A stretch of 64,000 nt of DNA from PMG-095 sp049324695 (GCA_049324695.1 JBMOMJ010000029.1:75594-139593), one strand, 5' to 3'; shown: positions 40,957 through 50,745, numbered from the stretch's first letter. Notes: generated from the letters alone by a model not told the origin. Numbers and translations are program-made.

Positions 40957-42957
40957 TCAGTGGATGCGCGATAGCACGCTTGCGTTTTTGGCTTGGGAGT
41001 ATCCGCGCTTGGCCAGCACGAAGGGTCCATCCACTTCCATGACGCCGAAGCCCTGCGCGAAGGCCGAGCGCAGGTTGGTGGCCTCCTCGCCGCCCGCCGG
41101 CAGAGAGAACAGCAAATACTCGGCGTCGAAGATGCCAACGCGCAGCGTGTACGAGTCTGGGCGGCTGCACACGTGGGGCACGATGTTCTCTGAGCTCACG
41201 ATCTTGGCCATGGGCGGCACCTTCGCGATGAGGCGCATCAGCTTGGCGTGGCGTGCGCGATCTTCATCGGTGGTACCGAAGATGTAGGGACCGAAGCCGC
41301 CGCGCGCGGTGTTCTGCTGCAGCAGCGCGCCATATTGATAACTCGTGAACAGTGTCATCAGGGCGATCGACGCGAGCCAGGCGCGTTGGCGCACTGGGCC
41401 TTCCACGTCGCCGGGCGCAGTGGGCTTGCGCACCCAAACTAGATTGGCCAGCACGGCTACGAACAAGAACGTCGTCCAGTGCGCGGTGTACTGAAACGAA
41501 ATCTGAATCAGCGGCAGATAGCCAGTGCCGAGCAGCGTGAACAAGAAGCCCAGCGCCGAGCACAGAAATCCAATCGGGCGGCGCCACGGGAAAAAGCAGA
41601 GCGGCGCGCCAATCTGCGCGACGTAAAGCAGCTTCTCCGTTTCGAGCAAGCTGGTGAGCGTGTAGATCGGGTTCGCGAAGACCGTCTTCATCACGCCGCC
41701 GAAGCCCTGCTCGCCGTGCGGCAAAAGCCCTCGGTACATGTAGACGAACGAGGCGTCGCCGTGCAGCCAGCGCGGCATCACCACGGCCTTCATCAGCAAG
41801 CAGTAGCCAAAGCCGACGGCAGCTAACACGAGCCCGGCGCGAGGCTTGCGACCGGTGATTAGTAGGTACGAACCCGCGAGCCCCAACATCGCCGCGACGT
41901 CTTCGCGCACGGAGAGCGTAAGCACCGTCGCCACCGCTGCCCAACCATAGCGACCCGACTCGACCAAATTGAGGGTGAGCCAGATGAAGAACACGCCGAG
42001 CGGCAGGTAATGGAAGTCGTACAGGTTCGAGCCGTGAACCGGCGGATAGAAGATGTAACAGAGCGCGAGCAGGCACGCGGCCCACACGCTGACGTAACGC
42101 CGCGCCAGGAAGTAGAGCGGTAACGCCGCGCCGCCGATCATCAGCGACTGAAAAGCCAGCAACGTTTCCGGGCGCGGAAACGCTGCGTAGAAAATCCCGA
42201 TGACGTACGCGAACAAGGTCGCGTGATAACCGAAGTGAGAACCCACCGGCCCAACCAGCGGCGAGCTCTTCATGAACTGCGCGCCGTGAATCAGGTTCCA
42301 CACCAAGTTGGCTTCGAGCCCGAGGTCGAGGCTCGCGGTGCGCAAGTTTCGATGATTGGCGATCGTGTGATACGAAAAGAACGCGGCGTAAAACACCACG
42401 CCCAACACCACCAGCACTGTGGGCAACCAGCGCTCGAGGCGGCGACCCAAGCGTTCCAGTGCGCGCGACCACTCGGATGAATGTGCGCCGAAGAGCGGCG
42501 GTGCCTTGAGTGAGGTCAGGATGGCAGCGTGAACACCGAAGCCCAATGCCGACGCGAACACGGCGTAAGTGAGCTCGCGCGCTTGCCACAGCTGCCAGCG
42601 GAATAGGAAGGGCAGAAAACCGCTCAGCGTCAGAGGCGCCAAGCGCCGCGCGACACCGTTCAAGCGCGCCAAGTCAGGGCGGCCACCGAGCGCCAAGCGC
42701 AAGCAAGCGCCGACCGCAAACAGCGCACCAGTGCCGAACATGCTGCCGAGCAGCGCGGTGCGCTCGAGCAACGTGGCGCGGTTGTCGAGCGCGTAGGGCA
42801 CCACGCCGCCGCCGGCGACCAACGCCCACACCAATAAGCCCAGAGAGAACCCTTCCGCGAAGAACAGCGCGATGGTGCGCACCAAGAGCGGCAGGGACAG
42901 CGAAGGTTCGAACACGGCGATCGGCGCCGCCGTCGCCGAAGTAGCGGCTGCTTTCAT
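40957..42957 (-). CDS. DUF2079 multi-spanning membrane protein, pair 2
   Basis: A 666-residue paralogue of 37693-39738. It has the same order of motifs: LDLGLEANLVWNLIHGAQF, GPVGSHFGYHATLFAYVI, YDFHYLPLGVFFIWLTL, YRGLLPHGEQGFGGV and, near the end, RPDSYTLRVGIFDAEYL. Its ATG overlaps the stop of the discoidin-like gene (42954-42957, ATGA), strong evidence for coupled expression. GT-C activity is inferred; the catalytic residues are not defined for this family. Confidence 0.85.
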   Translation of the reverse strand: MKAAATSATAAPIAVFEPSLSLPLLVRTIALFFAEGFSLGLLVWALVAGGGVVPYALDNRATLLERTALLGSMFGTGALFAVGACLRLALGGRPDLARLNGVARRLAPLTLSGFLPFLFRWQLWQARELTYAVFASALGFGVHAAILTSLKAPPLFGAHSSEWSRALERLGRRLERWLPTVLVVLGVVFYAAFFSYHTIANHRNLRTASLDLGLEANLVWNLIHGAQFMKSSPLVGPVGSHFGYHATLFAYVIGIFYAAFPRPETLLAFQSLMIGGAALPLYFLARRYVSVWAACLLALCYIFYPPVHGSNLYDFHYLPLGVFFIWLTLNLVESGRYGWAAVATVLTLSVREDVAAMLGLAGSYLLITGRKPRAGLVLAAVGFGYCLLMKAVVMPRWLHGDASFVYMYRGLLPHGEQGFGGVMKTVFANPIYTLTSLLETEKLLYVAQIGAPLCFFPWRRPIGFLCSALGFLFTLLGTGYLPLIQISFQYTAHWTTFLFVAVLANLVWVRKPTAPGDVEGPVRQRAWLASIALMTLFTSYQYGALLQQNTARGGFGPYIFGTTDEDRARHAKLMRLIAKVPPMAKIVSSENIVPHVCSRPDSYTLRVGIFDAEYLLFSLPAGGEEATNLRSAFAQGFGVMEVDGPFVLAKRGYSQAKNASVLSRIH

Positions 42958-44048
42958 GGGAGAATTCGCACGCGCCTCAAGTGAAGATTGGTCCGCTTGG
43001 GAATTTCGAAGCGCACCCAGCGCGCCTGCACGGCCGGAAAGCTAGCCTTCCAGTCGCTGAACTTCTGCGTGGTGCGCGCGACTTCCTTCCAAGTCTTTTG
43101 ATCGCTGCTGACCGACGCGACCAGCGGCAAGGCGCGCTCCAAACAGCAGTCGGTGCGGTTGGTGACGTGCACGCCCGAGATGGTCTGCAGCGAGCCGAGG
43201 TCGAACTCGATCCAGGGGTTCTCCTCTTCGAGCGTATGAGCGAAAAACGCTGTTGCGGCCGGGCAATCTTGGGCGGGCGACTCGCAACCGCCTTGATAGG
43301 TAGAGCTCGTGCGCCACGGCTTCCCGGCAGCCAAATCGCGGCTGGCCTCCCACTTCTCGGGGCCGAAAATTAGCGCGAGGGTCAAGCCGATGGCGAGCAC
43401 GCTCAGCCCGCCGATTTTTAGCCAACGGAATGCACCCGGGCGTTCGATGCGCCACTGGCGCTCTTCCACTGTCGAGAGCAGCTCATGAGCAAAGCTCGAG
43501 AGCTCCGGCCCGAGCTGGGTGAGCTCGGCCGCGTCCATCGCTGCGAAGCTACGGAACGTGCCGAGGCTCAGCATCGAGCTCAGCGAGCGCGCGCGCTCCT
43601 CGCTGCCAGCCGCCTGAATGAGCAAAGCAGAGTCCGCACTTTCGAGCAGCGTCGACAGCTCTGCAGGTGCTGCGGTGTCGACGTCGAGTGCGTTGGCAAG
43701 CTCAGTTTCGCTGGCGGGTACGAGCGCCAACGCACGCAGCGAACACGCAATCGACTGCCGATACAGATCAGCAGCCAACGCCGGTGCGGGAGCCTGCTTC
43801 TTGCGCGCGGGGCGCAGCGCCTGATCCGCGAGCTCCAACGCCAGTCGCGCCGCGCGCTCCAAGCCGAGGGCGCGTTCCGAGCGCTCCGAGGCCGCCCAGC
43901 GCAGGTCCAACGCGCGCTCGTGACCTGGCTTCGCTGCTGCGGCAGGGGGATCGGCGACGTTGGTTTCCGCGTCGGGCGGCGGCGAGCCGGGCGCCGCGCC
44001 TTCGTTCGCAACGCCTGGCAACGATTCGGTATTTCCGTTCAGATTCAC
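42954..44048 (-). CDS. single-pass membrane protein with C-terminal discoidin-like domain, pair 2
   Basis: About 364 residues from a GTG at 44048; the frame is open further, but the only earlier start is a TTG with poor context, so the start is uncertain. An Ala/Glu-rich helical cytoplasmic region is followed by one membrane segment (about 206-226) and a discoidin-like domain. The latter has PWRTSSTYQGGC, NPWIEFDLGSL, VHVTNRTDCCLE and WVRFEIPKRTNLHL. The DCC motif and the Cys pair near QGGC...DC are shared with pair 1. Translationally coupled to the DUF2079 gene. Confidence 0.8.
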   Translation of the reverse strand: MNLNGNTESLPGVANEGAAPGSPPPDAETNVADPPAAAAKPGHERALDLRWAASERSERALGLERAARLALELADQALRPARKKQAPAPALAADLYRQSIACSLRALALVPASETELANALDVDTAAPAELSTLLESADSALLIQAAGSEERARSLSSMLSLGTFRSFAAMDAAELTQLGPELSSFAHELLSTVEERQWRIERPGAFRWLKIGGLSVLAIGLTLALIFGPEKWEASRDLAAGKPWRTSSTYQGGCESPAQDCPAATAFFAHTLEEENPWIEFDLGSLQTISGVHVTNRTDCCLERALPLVASVSSDQKTWKEVARTTQKFSDWKASFPAVQARWVRFEIPKRTNLHLRRVRILP

Positions 44049-44202
44049 GGGGCGGCGCACACTAGCACAAGCACAAGAACGCCGCGCAGGGCTTCCCTCG
44101 GGGTCCAGCAACCCAGGTCAAATGTGGAACTTCACTAAGGATTGTGGGCCGTCGCGCTTCTTGGCAACGAGCCTCGGCGAGCCCGTGTAAGGCTGGCTCC
44201 CG

Positions 44203-44982
44203 ATGCAGGCCACGGCGAGAACCCCGGCTTTCGTAGAGCGCTTCGTGGATGCGTTTTGGAGCTTGTCGCAGGACCGTGCCGGGACCCATCGAGTCCTGCC
44301 GGACGGCTGCATCGATTTCCTCTTCGATCTCGAGGACGGGAGTGCGTGCGTCGTCGGTCCGATGCCAACCGCCGAGCTGGTTCTGCTTCCCGAACGAACA
44401 CGCTTGTTCGGAGTTCGCTTTCGACCTGGTGCGGCCAGCGCGTTCCTGGACATCGAAGCGAGTGAATTGCTCGCGACAGAGGCGCCGTTGGCGGAGCTCA
44501 CGCGTGCGAAACGCTGGGCGCTCGCTGAACGCATCGCATCGGCTGCCAACGACGCTCAGCGCGCCGAGGTCGTGGCGCGCTTCATCGCTGATGCCGGGGT
44601 GCGACGACGTCCGCTGGACGCTCGCGTGCAAACTGCGGTCGCTGCGCTCGCCTGTGATGCGCCGGCATCCGTGCGCGCCGCCGCAGAGAGCGTTGGAGTC
44701 AGCGAGCGCCAGTTGGAGCGCTTGTTTCGTGAGCGGGTGGGCGTGAGCCCCAAACAGTACGCACGCATCGCTCGACTGCAGCGCGCCGTTAGCATCGACC
44801 GCGCCGCTTCGATTCGCAGCCAAGCCGAACTCGCCGCGCAGGCGGGCTACGCCGACGAGTCGCATCTTCTGCGCGACTTTCGCGATTTGGCTGGAATTTC
44901 TCCGAGTGCACTGCGGCTCGAACGCGATGTCGGATTCGTCCAAGGCGGGGCCGGCGCCGGCACGTTAGGTGTAGCGCCATGA
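44203..44982 (+). CDS. AraC-type transcriptional regulator (DUF6597-like N-terminal domain)
   Basis: A 259-residue protein. The N-terminal half contains HRVLPDGCIDFLFDL and GVRFRPGAASAFL, typical of the DUF6597 sensor region. The C-terminal half is the double-HTH AraC domain: VRAAAESVGVSERQLERLF, ERVGVSPKQYARIARL and LAAQAGYADESHLLRDFRDL. The stop overlaps the next gene (ATGA), so it probably regulates its own operon with the VOC protein, a common arrangement. Confidence 0.92.
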   Translation: MQATARTPAFVERFVDAFWSLSQDRAGTHRVLPDGCIDFLFDLEDGSACVVGPMPTAELVLLPERTRLFGVRFRPGAASAFLDIEASELLATEAPLAELTRAKRWALAERIASAANDAQRAEVVARFIADAGVRRRPLDARVQTAVAALACDAPASVRAAAESVGVSERQLERLFRERVGVSPKQYARIARLQRAVSIDRAASIRSQAELAAQAGYADESHLLRDFRDLAGISPSALRLERDVGFVQGGAGAGTLGVAP

Positions 44983-45356
44983 AGCTGGAAAAACTCACTA
45001 CGTTGTTGGTCGTCGAGTCCATCGAAGCGTGCCTGCCCAGTTGGAAGCAGCTCGGCTACGCGGTGGAGGTGAAAGTTCCCGAAACCGGCGTGCTGGACTT
45101 CGTCATTTTGCGCGGCGCTTCGGGTGAGTTGATGTTGCAAACCAGGAAGAGCCTCGAGGAGGACCTTCCGGATGTGGCGAAGCTTCGGCCCAGCTATCTG
45201 CTTTACGCGGACGTCAAATCGCTCGCTGCGGCAAAGAAGGCGCTCCCGGACGCGCGCGTGATCGTCGCGCAGCGTACCACCTTCTACGGTGCCAACGAAG
45301 CTTGGTTGGGTCTCGCGGGCGGTGGCGTGTTGGGCCTCGCCGAGCACGCTGGTTGA
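44979..45356 (+). CDS. VOC superfamily (glyoxalase/bleomycin-resistance-like) protein
   Basis: A 125-residue cytoplasmic protein with the beta-alpha-beta-beta-beta pattern of one VOC unit: TTLLVVESIEACLPSWKQLGY, then ELMLQTRKSLEED, then LLYADVKSLAAAK and IVAQRTTFYGANEAW. Small VOC proteins act as dioxygenases, lyases or antibiotic-binding proteins; this one cannot be assigned. It is translationally coupled to the AraC-type regulator. Confidence 0.85.
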   Translation: MKLEKLTTLLVVESIEACLPSWKQLGYAVEVKVPETGVLDFVILRGASGELMLQTRKSLEEDLPDVAKLRPSYLLYADVKSLAAAKKALPDARVIVAQRTTFYGANEAWLGLAGGGVLGLAEHAG

Positions 45357-45495
45357 ACGTTCGCGAGGCTTGCGCGGCTCGGGAGCCAGTGTGTGCGCTC
45401 GGGCTCGCAATTCCTGTCGTTCGACAGTGCCGCAGCGAAGGGGGGGTAAGGCTTCGCTGCGCGCGTCCGCTTGAAGGGGTGGAGCGGCAACGAGC

Positions 45496-45906
45496 ATGTG
45501 GAAAGAGAGCGCCCCCGACGACCAAGTGCTGAACGAGCTGTGCGATGCGGACTCACTCTGGGGTCCGTTGGTGTTCCTGCGCCCGGCGCGTGAGAAACTC
45601 TTTACCACTGGGCGCTTGCTGTTGGTGTGCTCGCTCTTCGGTATCTTCTACGGAATGTGCGCCAATGCCGTGCTGGTGCTCACGCATCGCATGGGCGGGC
45701 GCGCGGTGCCGCCGGTCTACGCGGTGCCATTGTTCCTCACGTTGACGAGCTTCATCTGCGGTGAGCTCACGTTCTTGCGCGCGTGGAATCGCCGCGCGAA
45801 GTTGCTGGCTCGCAAACGCGAATGGGAGGAATCGAAGAGTGCTCCCATCCGCGAGCCGCTCACTCGGCGTATGGATTCGAATCCGCCCGAAGGATCGGCA
45901 TCGTAG
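45496..45906 (+). CDS. small membrane protein with two TM segments
   Basis: A 136-residue protein from the ATG at 45496. Two hydrophobic segments (about 43-63 and 73-92) are flanked by a charged, Glu/Arg-rich C-terminal tail. No family is recognised. It is separated from the VOC gene by 139 bases and is followed by an inverted repeat and then the lipoprotein at 46046. Confidence 0.55.
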   Translation: MWKESAPDDQVLNELCDADSLWGPLVFLRPAREKLFTTGRLLLVCSLFGIFYGMCANAVLVLTHRMGGRAVPPVYAVPLFLTLTSFICGELTFLRAWNRRAKLLARKREWEESKSAPIREPLTRRMDSNPPEGSAS

Positions 45907-45914
45907 TCGTTACT

Positions 45915-45978
45915 CGCTAGTAGCGCTCCCCACAACCATGCGCGATCTCGGGGAGTGTGTTCAGGTCTACTACTAGCG
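45915..45978. terminator. nested inverted repeat after small membrane protein gene
   Basis: CGCTAGTAG at 45915-45923 pairs with CTACTAGCG at 45970-45978, and inside it CTCCCC at 45926-45931 pairs with GGGGAG at 45950-45955. It begins nine bases after the stop at 45906. It may be a terminator or an mRNA structure; no T-tract follows. Confidence 0.4.
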
Positions 45979-46045
45979 CGCGTGGCGTTTTTCGCGCTGC
46001 GTTGCGCGTTCGTAATCTAGAGAAGCGCTCTCCACTCATCCTCAC

Positions 46046-47440
46046 ATGAAGCAGGGTTTTGCACGATTTTTCTTGGTTGGGCTCGCCACGGCGAGTCTCG
46101 TTGCTTGTGGTTCGGACGACAACGATTCTAAGGCCAGCGAGTGCTCCGTGGACGAGCAAACCGGTTGTGATTCCGGGAAGGTTTGCGAGAACGTTACGGG
46201 CGGTGGCGTAGGCTGCTTCGCGCCAGTGATCATGCGCGGACGCGTAGTGCAATCGGCGAACCCGGCCACCGGTGTGGCAGGCTCGATCGTGGTGGCGCGC
46301 GACATCAATGGCGCGCTCGTGTCACGCGGGATTGACGCGACGGATCAAGACGGCCGTTACGAGCTCACCGTACCGGCGGAGCGCGCTTCCGACGGGACGC
46401 CCAAGGTAGCCGAGCTCACGCTGCGTGCGGATGCTCAGGGCTTCGCGACATTCCCCAGCGGTCTGCGCGTCGCGCTCCCCGTCGACACCACCAAGCCCGT
46501 GAATTCGAGCGGCAAGTGGGTGATCGAAAATCCCTCGACCGACATCGCGCTCGATCGTTTGCCAAGTGACGCCGGGCTCGGCACCGTACGCGGCTTCGTG
46601 CGTGCGGACGAAGCCGGCGGCACCCTGATTGTTTCGGGTGCGGCCAGCGCGCTCGCCGGCAGCAACGGCGCATTCACGCTGTTCAACGTGCCGAGCGGCA
46701 GCGCCGAAATCCGCGGCTACAAGGCGGGCCTGCAACTCGATCCGGCGACTGCCACAGTCAGCGCTGGTGCGACTGTGGAAGGCATCGAGCTCAAGAGTGG
46801 CGCGGCGCCGCTCGGTTCCGTGAGCGGCAGCGTCAGCTTCGTCAACGCGGGCACCAACCAAACCAGTGTCGTGCTCGTCGTCAAATCGACGTTCAACGCT
46901 GCGCTCGCTCGCGGCGAAGTCCCGGTGGGTCTGCGGCAGTTCCCGGTGAGCGGGCAGTACGCGTTCGAGGGGGTTCCCATTGGCGAGTACGTCGTGCTCG
47001 CTGCGTTCGAAAACGATGAGCTGGTGCGCGATCCCGATCTTTCGATTGGTGGCACGTCAATTCAATCTGTGAGCGTCGCGAGCGCGCCGGTCAGCGTGCC
47101 GGGCTTCAAGATCACTGGCGCCCTCGATGTGATGGCGCCCGGCGCGACCGAGCCGGAGGTCGTGACGGGTACTCCGACGTTCCGCTGGGCGGACGACTCG
47201 TCGGAAGACGGATACGAAGTGACGGTCTACGACACTTTCGGGAATGAGATTTTTCACGATCCGGACGTCGCGCGTGTAACCGGCTCGCCCGAAGTTTCGC
47301 TGGCTTACCAAGGACCCGCGCTCACTCCGGGTTATTATCAGTTCCGAGCCGTTTCCTGGCGCGCTGAAAAAGGCACTGGGGCGGCACGCACCTACATTTC
47401 TTCCACTGAAGATCTGAAAGGCGTGTTCGTGATTCGCTAG
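46046..47440 (+). CDS. lipoprotein with carboxypeptidase-regulatory-like repeats
   Basis: A 464-residue protein with signal peptide ending SLVACGSDD. A Cys-containing EGF-like stub (CSVDEQTGCDSGKVC) is followed by at least three CarboxypepD_reg-like units: MRGRVVQSANPATGVAGS with DQDGRYELTV, GFVRADEAGGTLIV with SNGAFTLFNVPSG, and a third starting GSVSGSV. A fibronectin-III-like end contains PTFRWADDSSEDGYEVTVYD. Surface binding or structural protein; architecture resembles 7382-9328, but the sequences are distinct. Confidence 0.82.
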   Translation: MKQGFARFFLVGLATASLVACGSDDNDSKASECSVDEQTGCDSGKVCENVTGGGVGCFAPVIMRGRVVQSANPATGVAGSIVVARDINGALVSRGIDATDQDGRYELTVPAERASDGTPKVAELTLRADAQGFATFPSGLRVALPVDTTKPVNSSGKWVIENPSTDIALDRLPSDAGLGTVRGFVRADEAGGTLIVSGAASALAGSNGAFTLFNVPSGSAEIRGYKAGLQLDPATATVSAGATVEGIELKSGAAPLGSVSGSVSFVNAGTNQTSVVLVVKSTFNAALARGEVPVGLRQFPVSGQYAFEGVPIGEYVVLAAFENDELVRDPDLSIGGTSIQSVSVASAPVSVPGFKITGALDVMAPGATEPEVVTGTPTFRWADDSSEDGYEVTVYDTFGNEIFHDPDVARVTGSPEVSLAYQGPALTPGYYQFRAVSWRAEKGTGAARTYISSTEDLKGVFVIR

Positions 47441-47645
47441 CCGGCGATAGAGGGCAGCGTCGTGGCGCATACACGAGCGGAATCTGCCCCACACTCAGAG
47501 GTCGTACAAAAGACATCGCCTAGCGGACGCTACCGCGCAGTTCGGGTTAATCTCGAGGCCTCAGGGCCGTTGCGAGGCACTGGAGGATCCTGGGGCGGTT
47601 CAAGCGCCCGGCTGGAACACGGACCCGCTGTTGCGAGGCGAAACG

Positions 47646-49157
47646 ATGTCTTCCCAAGCTCATTCCGCTGCCACTCCGCAGGCGCTCGGTCGCTACGAGC
47701 TCTTGATGCCTGTCGCGCGCGGCGGAATGGGCCAGGTGTGGGCGGGCCGTTTGCGTGGTGCGCGCGGCTTCAACAAACTCGTCGCGATCAAGACGCTGCT
47801 GCCGATGCCGGGATCGGAAGGGCGCCTCGAGACGATGTTGCTCGAGGAAGCGCGCATCGCCGCCTTGATTCATCACCCGAACGTCGTCCAGACGCTCGAG
47901 CTCGGGGAGCACGAGGGCACGCTCTATCTCGTGATGGAGTGGGTGGATGGAGAGCCGCTGAGCTTCTTGTTGGATCGCACTGCCGACCATGGCGGCTTGC
48001 CATTGCCCATTGCGGTCAACCTAGTCGGTCAGACGCTGCTCGGGCTGGAGGCAGCGCACGAGCTGGTCGACGAAAACGGGACGTTGCTCGGGGTAGTTCA
48101 TCGCGATGTCTCGCCGCACAACGTCCTGGTCACCTACTCGGGCGTGGCCAAGCTCGTGGACTTCGGCATCGCCAAAGCCACCAACCAGGATTCTTCTTCG
48201 ACGCAGACCGGCGAGGTGAAGGGAAAGTTCTCTTACATGGCGCCGGAGCAGATTTGCGGCGAACGGGTGGACCAGCGCGCCGATATCTTCGCGCTCGGAA
48301 TCATGCTGTACACGCTCACTACGGGTCGCCATCCGTTCAAGAGCGAAAATCCCGGCGCGCTTCTGCACAAGATCGCAGGCGACGAACGGCCGCTGCGGCC
48401 TTCGCTCGTCGTGTCGGGCTACTCGCCGGCGCTCGAAGCCGTCGTCATGAAGGCTCTCGAGAAGGACGTCTCGCAACGTTGGCAAAGCGCCCGAGAGATG
48501 CTCGCAGCGCTCCAAAATGCGGTACCCGACGCGTTCGTCGCCGATTTCGAGAGCAACACCAGAACCTTCTTGAGCGAGTTGCTCGGCAATCGACCCACGC
48601 TGCGGCGCGAGGCGTTGCGCCGAGCACAACTTGCTGCCGACGCACGCGGTCCGAGCGGAAACTTGCCGGCGCTCAGCCAGATCCCATCGCAGAGCGCGAG
48701 CTCGTTGCGCGCGCTTTCAATCGATCAGATGGCGAGCGAAGCTCCGGCGCAGGCATCCGTCGAAGCAGAGCCATCCGCTCCGCGCACTCCCAGGTCACGC
48801 GCGAAAGGGCGCCGCTACTGGGGGTCTCTGCTCGGGGTGGCTGCCGCGATGGGGATCGCGTTCGTACTGTTTCGCGTTGTGGCGCGCCTCGACCACACGG
48901 CCCACACAGCGCGCCGCGCTGCAGTGTCAGCGGACGGACCCGTGGTCGCGCCCCACCAGCTTGGCCCCAGCACGTCACTGCCAACGCCCTCCACGAGCGC
49001 AGAAGTGCCCGCGCCGTCGGCTTCCGTAGCGCCGGCCCCTTCATCCAAAGTTTCGGGCAAGGCCACCGCAGCGCCGAAACAGCCTGTGACAAATTCGAAG
49101 CCGCGTCCGCAGCGACAGCAAAATCGGGACCTAATCGCCCCCGATTACGCCAGATAG
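47646..49157 (+). CDS. membrane-anchored Ser/Thr protein kinase
   Basis: A 503-residue protein; the ATG at 47646 follows GAGGCGAAACG and is preferred to one five codons upstream. Kinase domain: ARGGMGQVWAGR near residue 24, VAIKTLL, HRDVSPHNVLV near 151, DFGIAKA near 172, YMAPEQI and a GRHPFKSENPG segment. After a linker comes one membrane segment (about 390-412), then an Ala/Pro/Ser tail outside. A typical myxobacterial Hanks-type kinase. It begins a same-strand series of five genes that continues to 54910. Confidence 0.93.
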   Translation: MSSQAHSAATPQALGRYELLMPVARGGMGQVWAGRLRGARGFNKLVAIKTLLPMPGSEGRLETMLLEEARIAALIHHPNVVQTLELGEHEGTLYLVMEWVDGEPLSFLLDRTADHGGLPLPIAVNLVGQTLLGLEAAHELVDENGTLLGVVHRDVSPHNVLVTYSGVAKLVDFGIAKATNQDSSSTQTGEVKGKFSYMAPEQICGERVDQRADIFALGIMLYTLTTGRHPFKSENPGALLHKIAGDERPLRPSLVVSGYSPALEAVVMKALEKDVSQRWQSAREMLAALQNAVPDAFVADFESNTRTFLSELLGNRPTLRREALRRAQLAADARGPSGNLPALSQIPSQSASSLRALSIDQMASEAPAQASVEAEPSAPRTPRSRAKGRRYWGSLLGVAAAMGIAFVLFRVVARLDHTAHTARRAAVSADGPVVAPHQLGPSTSLPTPSTSAEVPAPSASVAPAPSSKVSGKATAAPKQPVTNSKPRPQRQQNRDLIAPDYAR

Positions 49158-49272
49158 ACTTGCAGATGATTCAGAGCGGGCGAACGCTAACGTCGTCCCC
49201 GCAGCTCTTCAGGCCACTCGTTCGCAGACTTCGCTGCGGGCGGTGTGTTAGCTTCCACACGTTCCTGGACCG

Positions 49273-50745
49273 ATGGCCCTCACCTCGAAAGACATCGTGC
49301 AGCCCCGATATCGAGTCGGCGACGTAATCGCTGGCAAGTATCGTCTAGAGGGTCTGCTCGGAGAGGGCGGAATGGGAGCAGTGTGGGGCGCCTTCAACCT
49401 GCAGCTCGAAGCACCAGTCGCTATCAAGCTGCTGCTGCATAGCGAACGCGATCACGAGCTGTTGACGCAACGGCTCAAGCAGGAGGCCAAGGTAGCCGCC
49501 AAGCTCGGCCACCCGGCGATTGTTCGCATCTTCGACGTCGGTGAGTCGGAGCAGGGCGATCCATTCATCGTGATGGAGCTGCTCAAAGGCAGGAGTCTTG
49601 CCGCTTGGCTCGCGACCGACGGCTGTCTGTCGGCGACGCAGGCAGTCCAAATGCTGTTGCCCATCGCGGACGCGCTCGCAATTGCGCACTCGAAGGGCAT
49701 CATTCATCGCGATCTCAAGCCCGACAACGTCTTCATTAGCGAGGACGAGCAGCAGCTACAACCGAAGCTGGTCGACTTCGGTATCGTAAAGATCAATGAC
49801 CCGAGCTCGCAGCAAACCCACCTGACACAAACCGGTACGGTGGTGGGGAGCCCCGACTATATGTCGCCGGAGCAGGCGCGTGGTCTCGAGGTCGATCACC
49901 GCACTGATATTTGGTCGTTGTGCGTCGTGCTGTACGAAGCAATCACTGGCATGACGCCGTTTGCTGCTGCGAATGCCAACGCATTGTTGCTGAGCATCGT
50001 GGTGGACGAGCCGCGACCGTTCGAGCCCCGCTCCGAAGAAGAGGCCGAACTCGCGCGTATCATCACTCGCGGGCTCTCCAAAGATCGCGAGCAGCGCTTC
50101 CAGAGCATGGTCGATCTCGGGCGTGCACTGGCGAGCTGGCTCATCCGTCAAAACGTCGTCGAGGACGTGTGCGGGAGCTCACTCGAGGCCAAGTGGATTT
50201 CGCGGGCGAGCGATCCTGCGGCGCTCCGCGGCACGCGTTCGTCTTTGCCTTCGTTTCCGACCTCGCCGCCAGCTTCGGGTGTTCGCCCAGCGAGTAGCGA
50301 TCTCGAGGTGGCGCAAACGCACTTGCAGCCTGTTGCTCTCGACACGGCGTCGAAATCGGGGCAGGTCACGCCGTCTCCTCACCAGTTTTCGCGCGCAGCC
50401 CTGATGGGGATCGGGTTTGCTGCATCGCTTTTGATTGCCGCGCTGGTGGCACTCGCGCTGCGTCGGCCTGCACCGTCGGCGGCGAGCAGCGTCCCACCTC
50501 CTCACGAGAGCCTGCGCTCGGAGGCTGCGCCCGAGGTGCCGTCGGTCGAGCCCGTGCCTCCGGTCGTTCCGGAACCTGCGCCTCCTGCTCCGAGCGCTGC
50601 AGCTCCGACGCCGAGCGTCGGGTTGGCCGCTCCCGAGGCGCCTTCGCAGCGTCCTGCCGCAAAGCCGAACAAGGCGCAGCCAGCGCGCTCGCGCCCTCAG
50701 GCCTCGCCAGGTAGTGCTTCGAGTGATTTGCTTTCGCCCTACTAG
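49273..50745 (+). CDS. membrane-anchored Ser/Thr protein kinase
   Basis: A 490-residue protein. GEGGMGAVWGAF near 30, VAIKLLL, HRDLKPDNVFIS near 144, DFGIVKI near 168 and GSPDYMSPEQARG are all present, so it is a complete Hanks-type kinase of the RD class. One membrane segment (about 376-396) is followed by a Pro/Ala-rich tail of about 90 residues. It lies 115 bases after the first kinase and 33 bases before the PEGA gene. Confidence 0.93.
   Translation: MALTSKDIVQPRYRVGDVIAGKYRLEGLLGEGGMGAVWGAFNLQLEAPVAIKLLLHSERDHELLTQRLKQEAKVAAKLGHPAIVRIFDVGESEQGDPFIVMELLKGRSLAAWLATDGCLSATQAVQMLLPIADALAIAHSKGIIHRDLKPDNVFISEDEQQLQPKLVDFGIVKINDPSSQQTHLTQTGTVVGSPDYMSPEQARGLEVDHRTDIWSLCVVLYEAITGMTPFAAANANALLLSIVVDEPRPFEPRSEEEAELARIITRGLSKDREQRFQSMVDLGRALASWLIRQNVVEDVCGSSLEAKWISRASDPAALRGTRSSLPSFPTSPPASGVRPASSDLEVAQTHLQPVALDTASKSGQVTPSPHQFSRAALMGIGFAASLLIAALVALALRRPAPSAASSVPPPHESLRSEAAPEVPSVEPVPPVVPEPAPPAPSAAAPTPSVGLAAPEAPSQRPAAKPNKAQPARSRPQASPGSASSDLLSPY

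Noticed and set aside
47462..49327. 621-residue plus-strand frame overlapping the first membrane kinase
   Set aside because: Arg/Ala-rich out-of-frame translation of the kinase gene; kinase motifs are only in the other frame.
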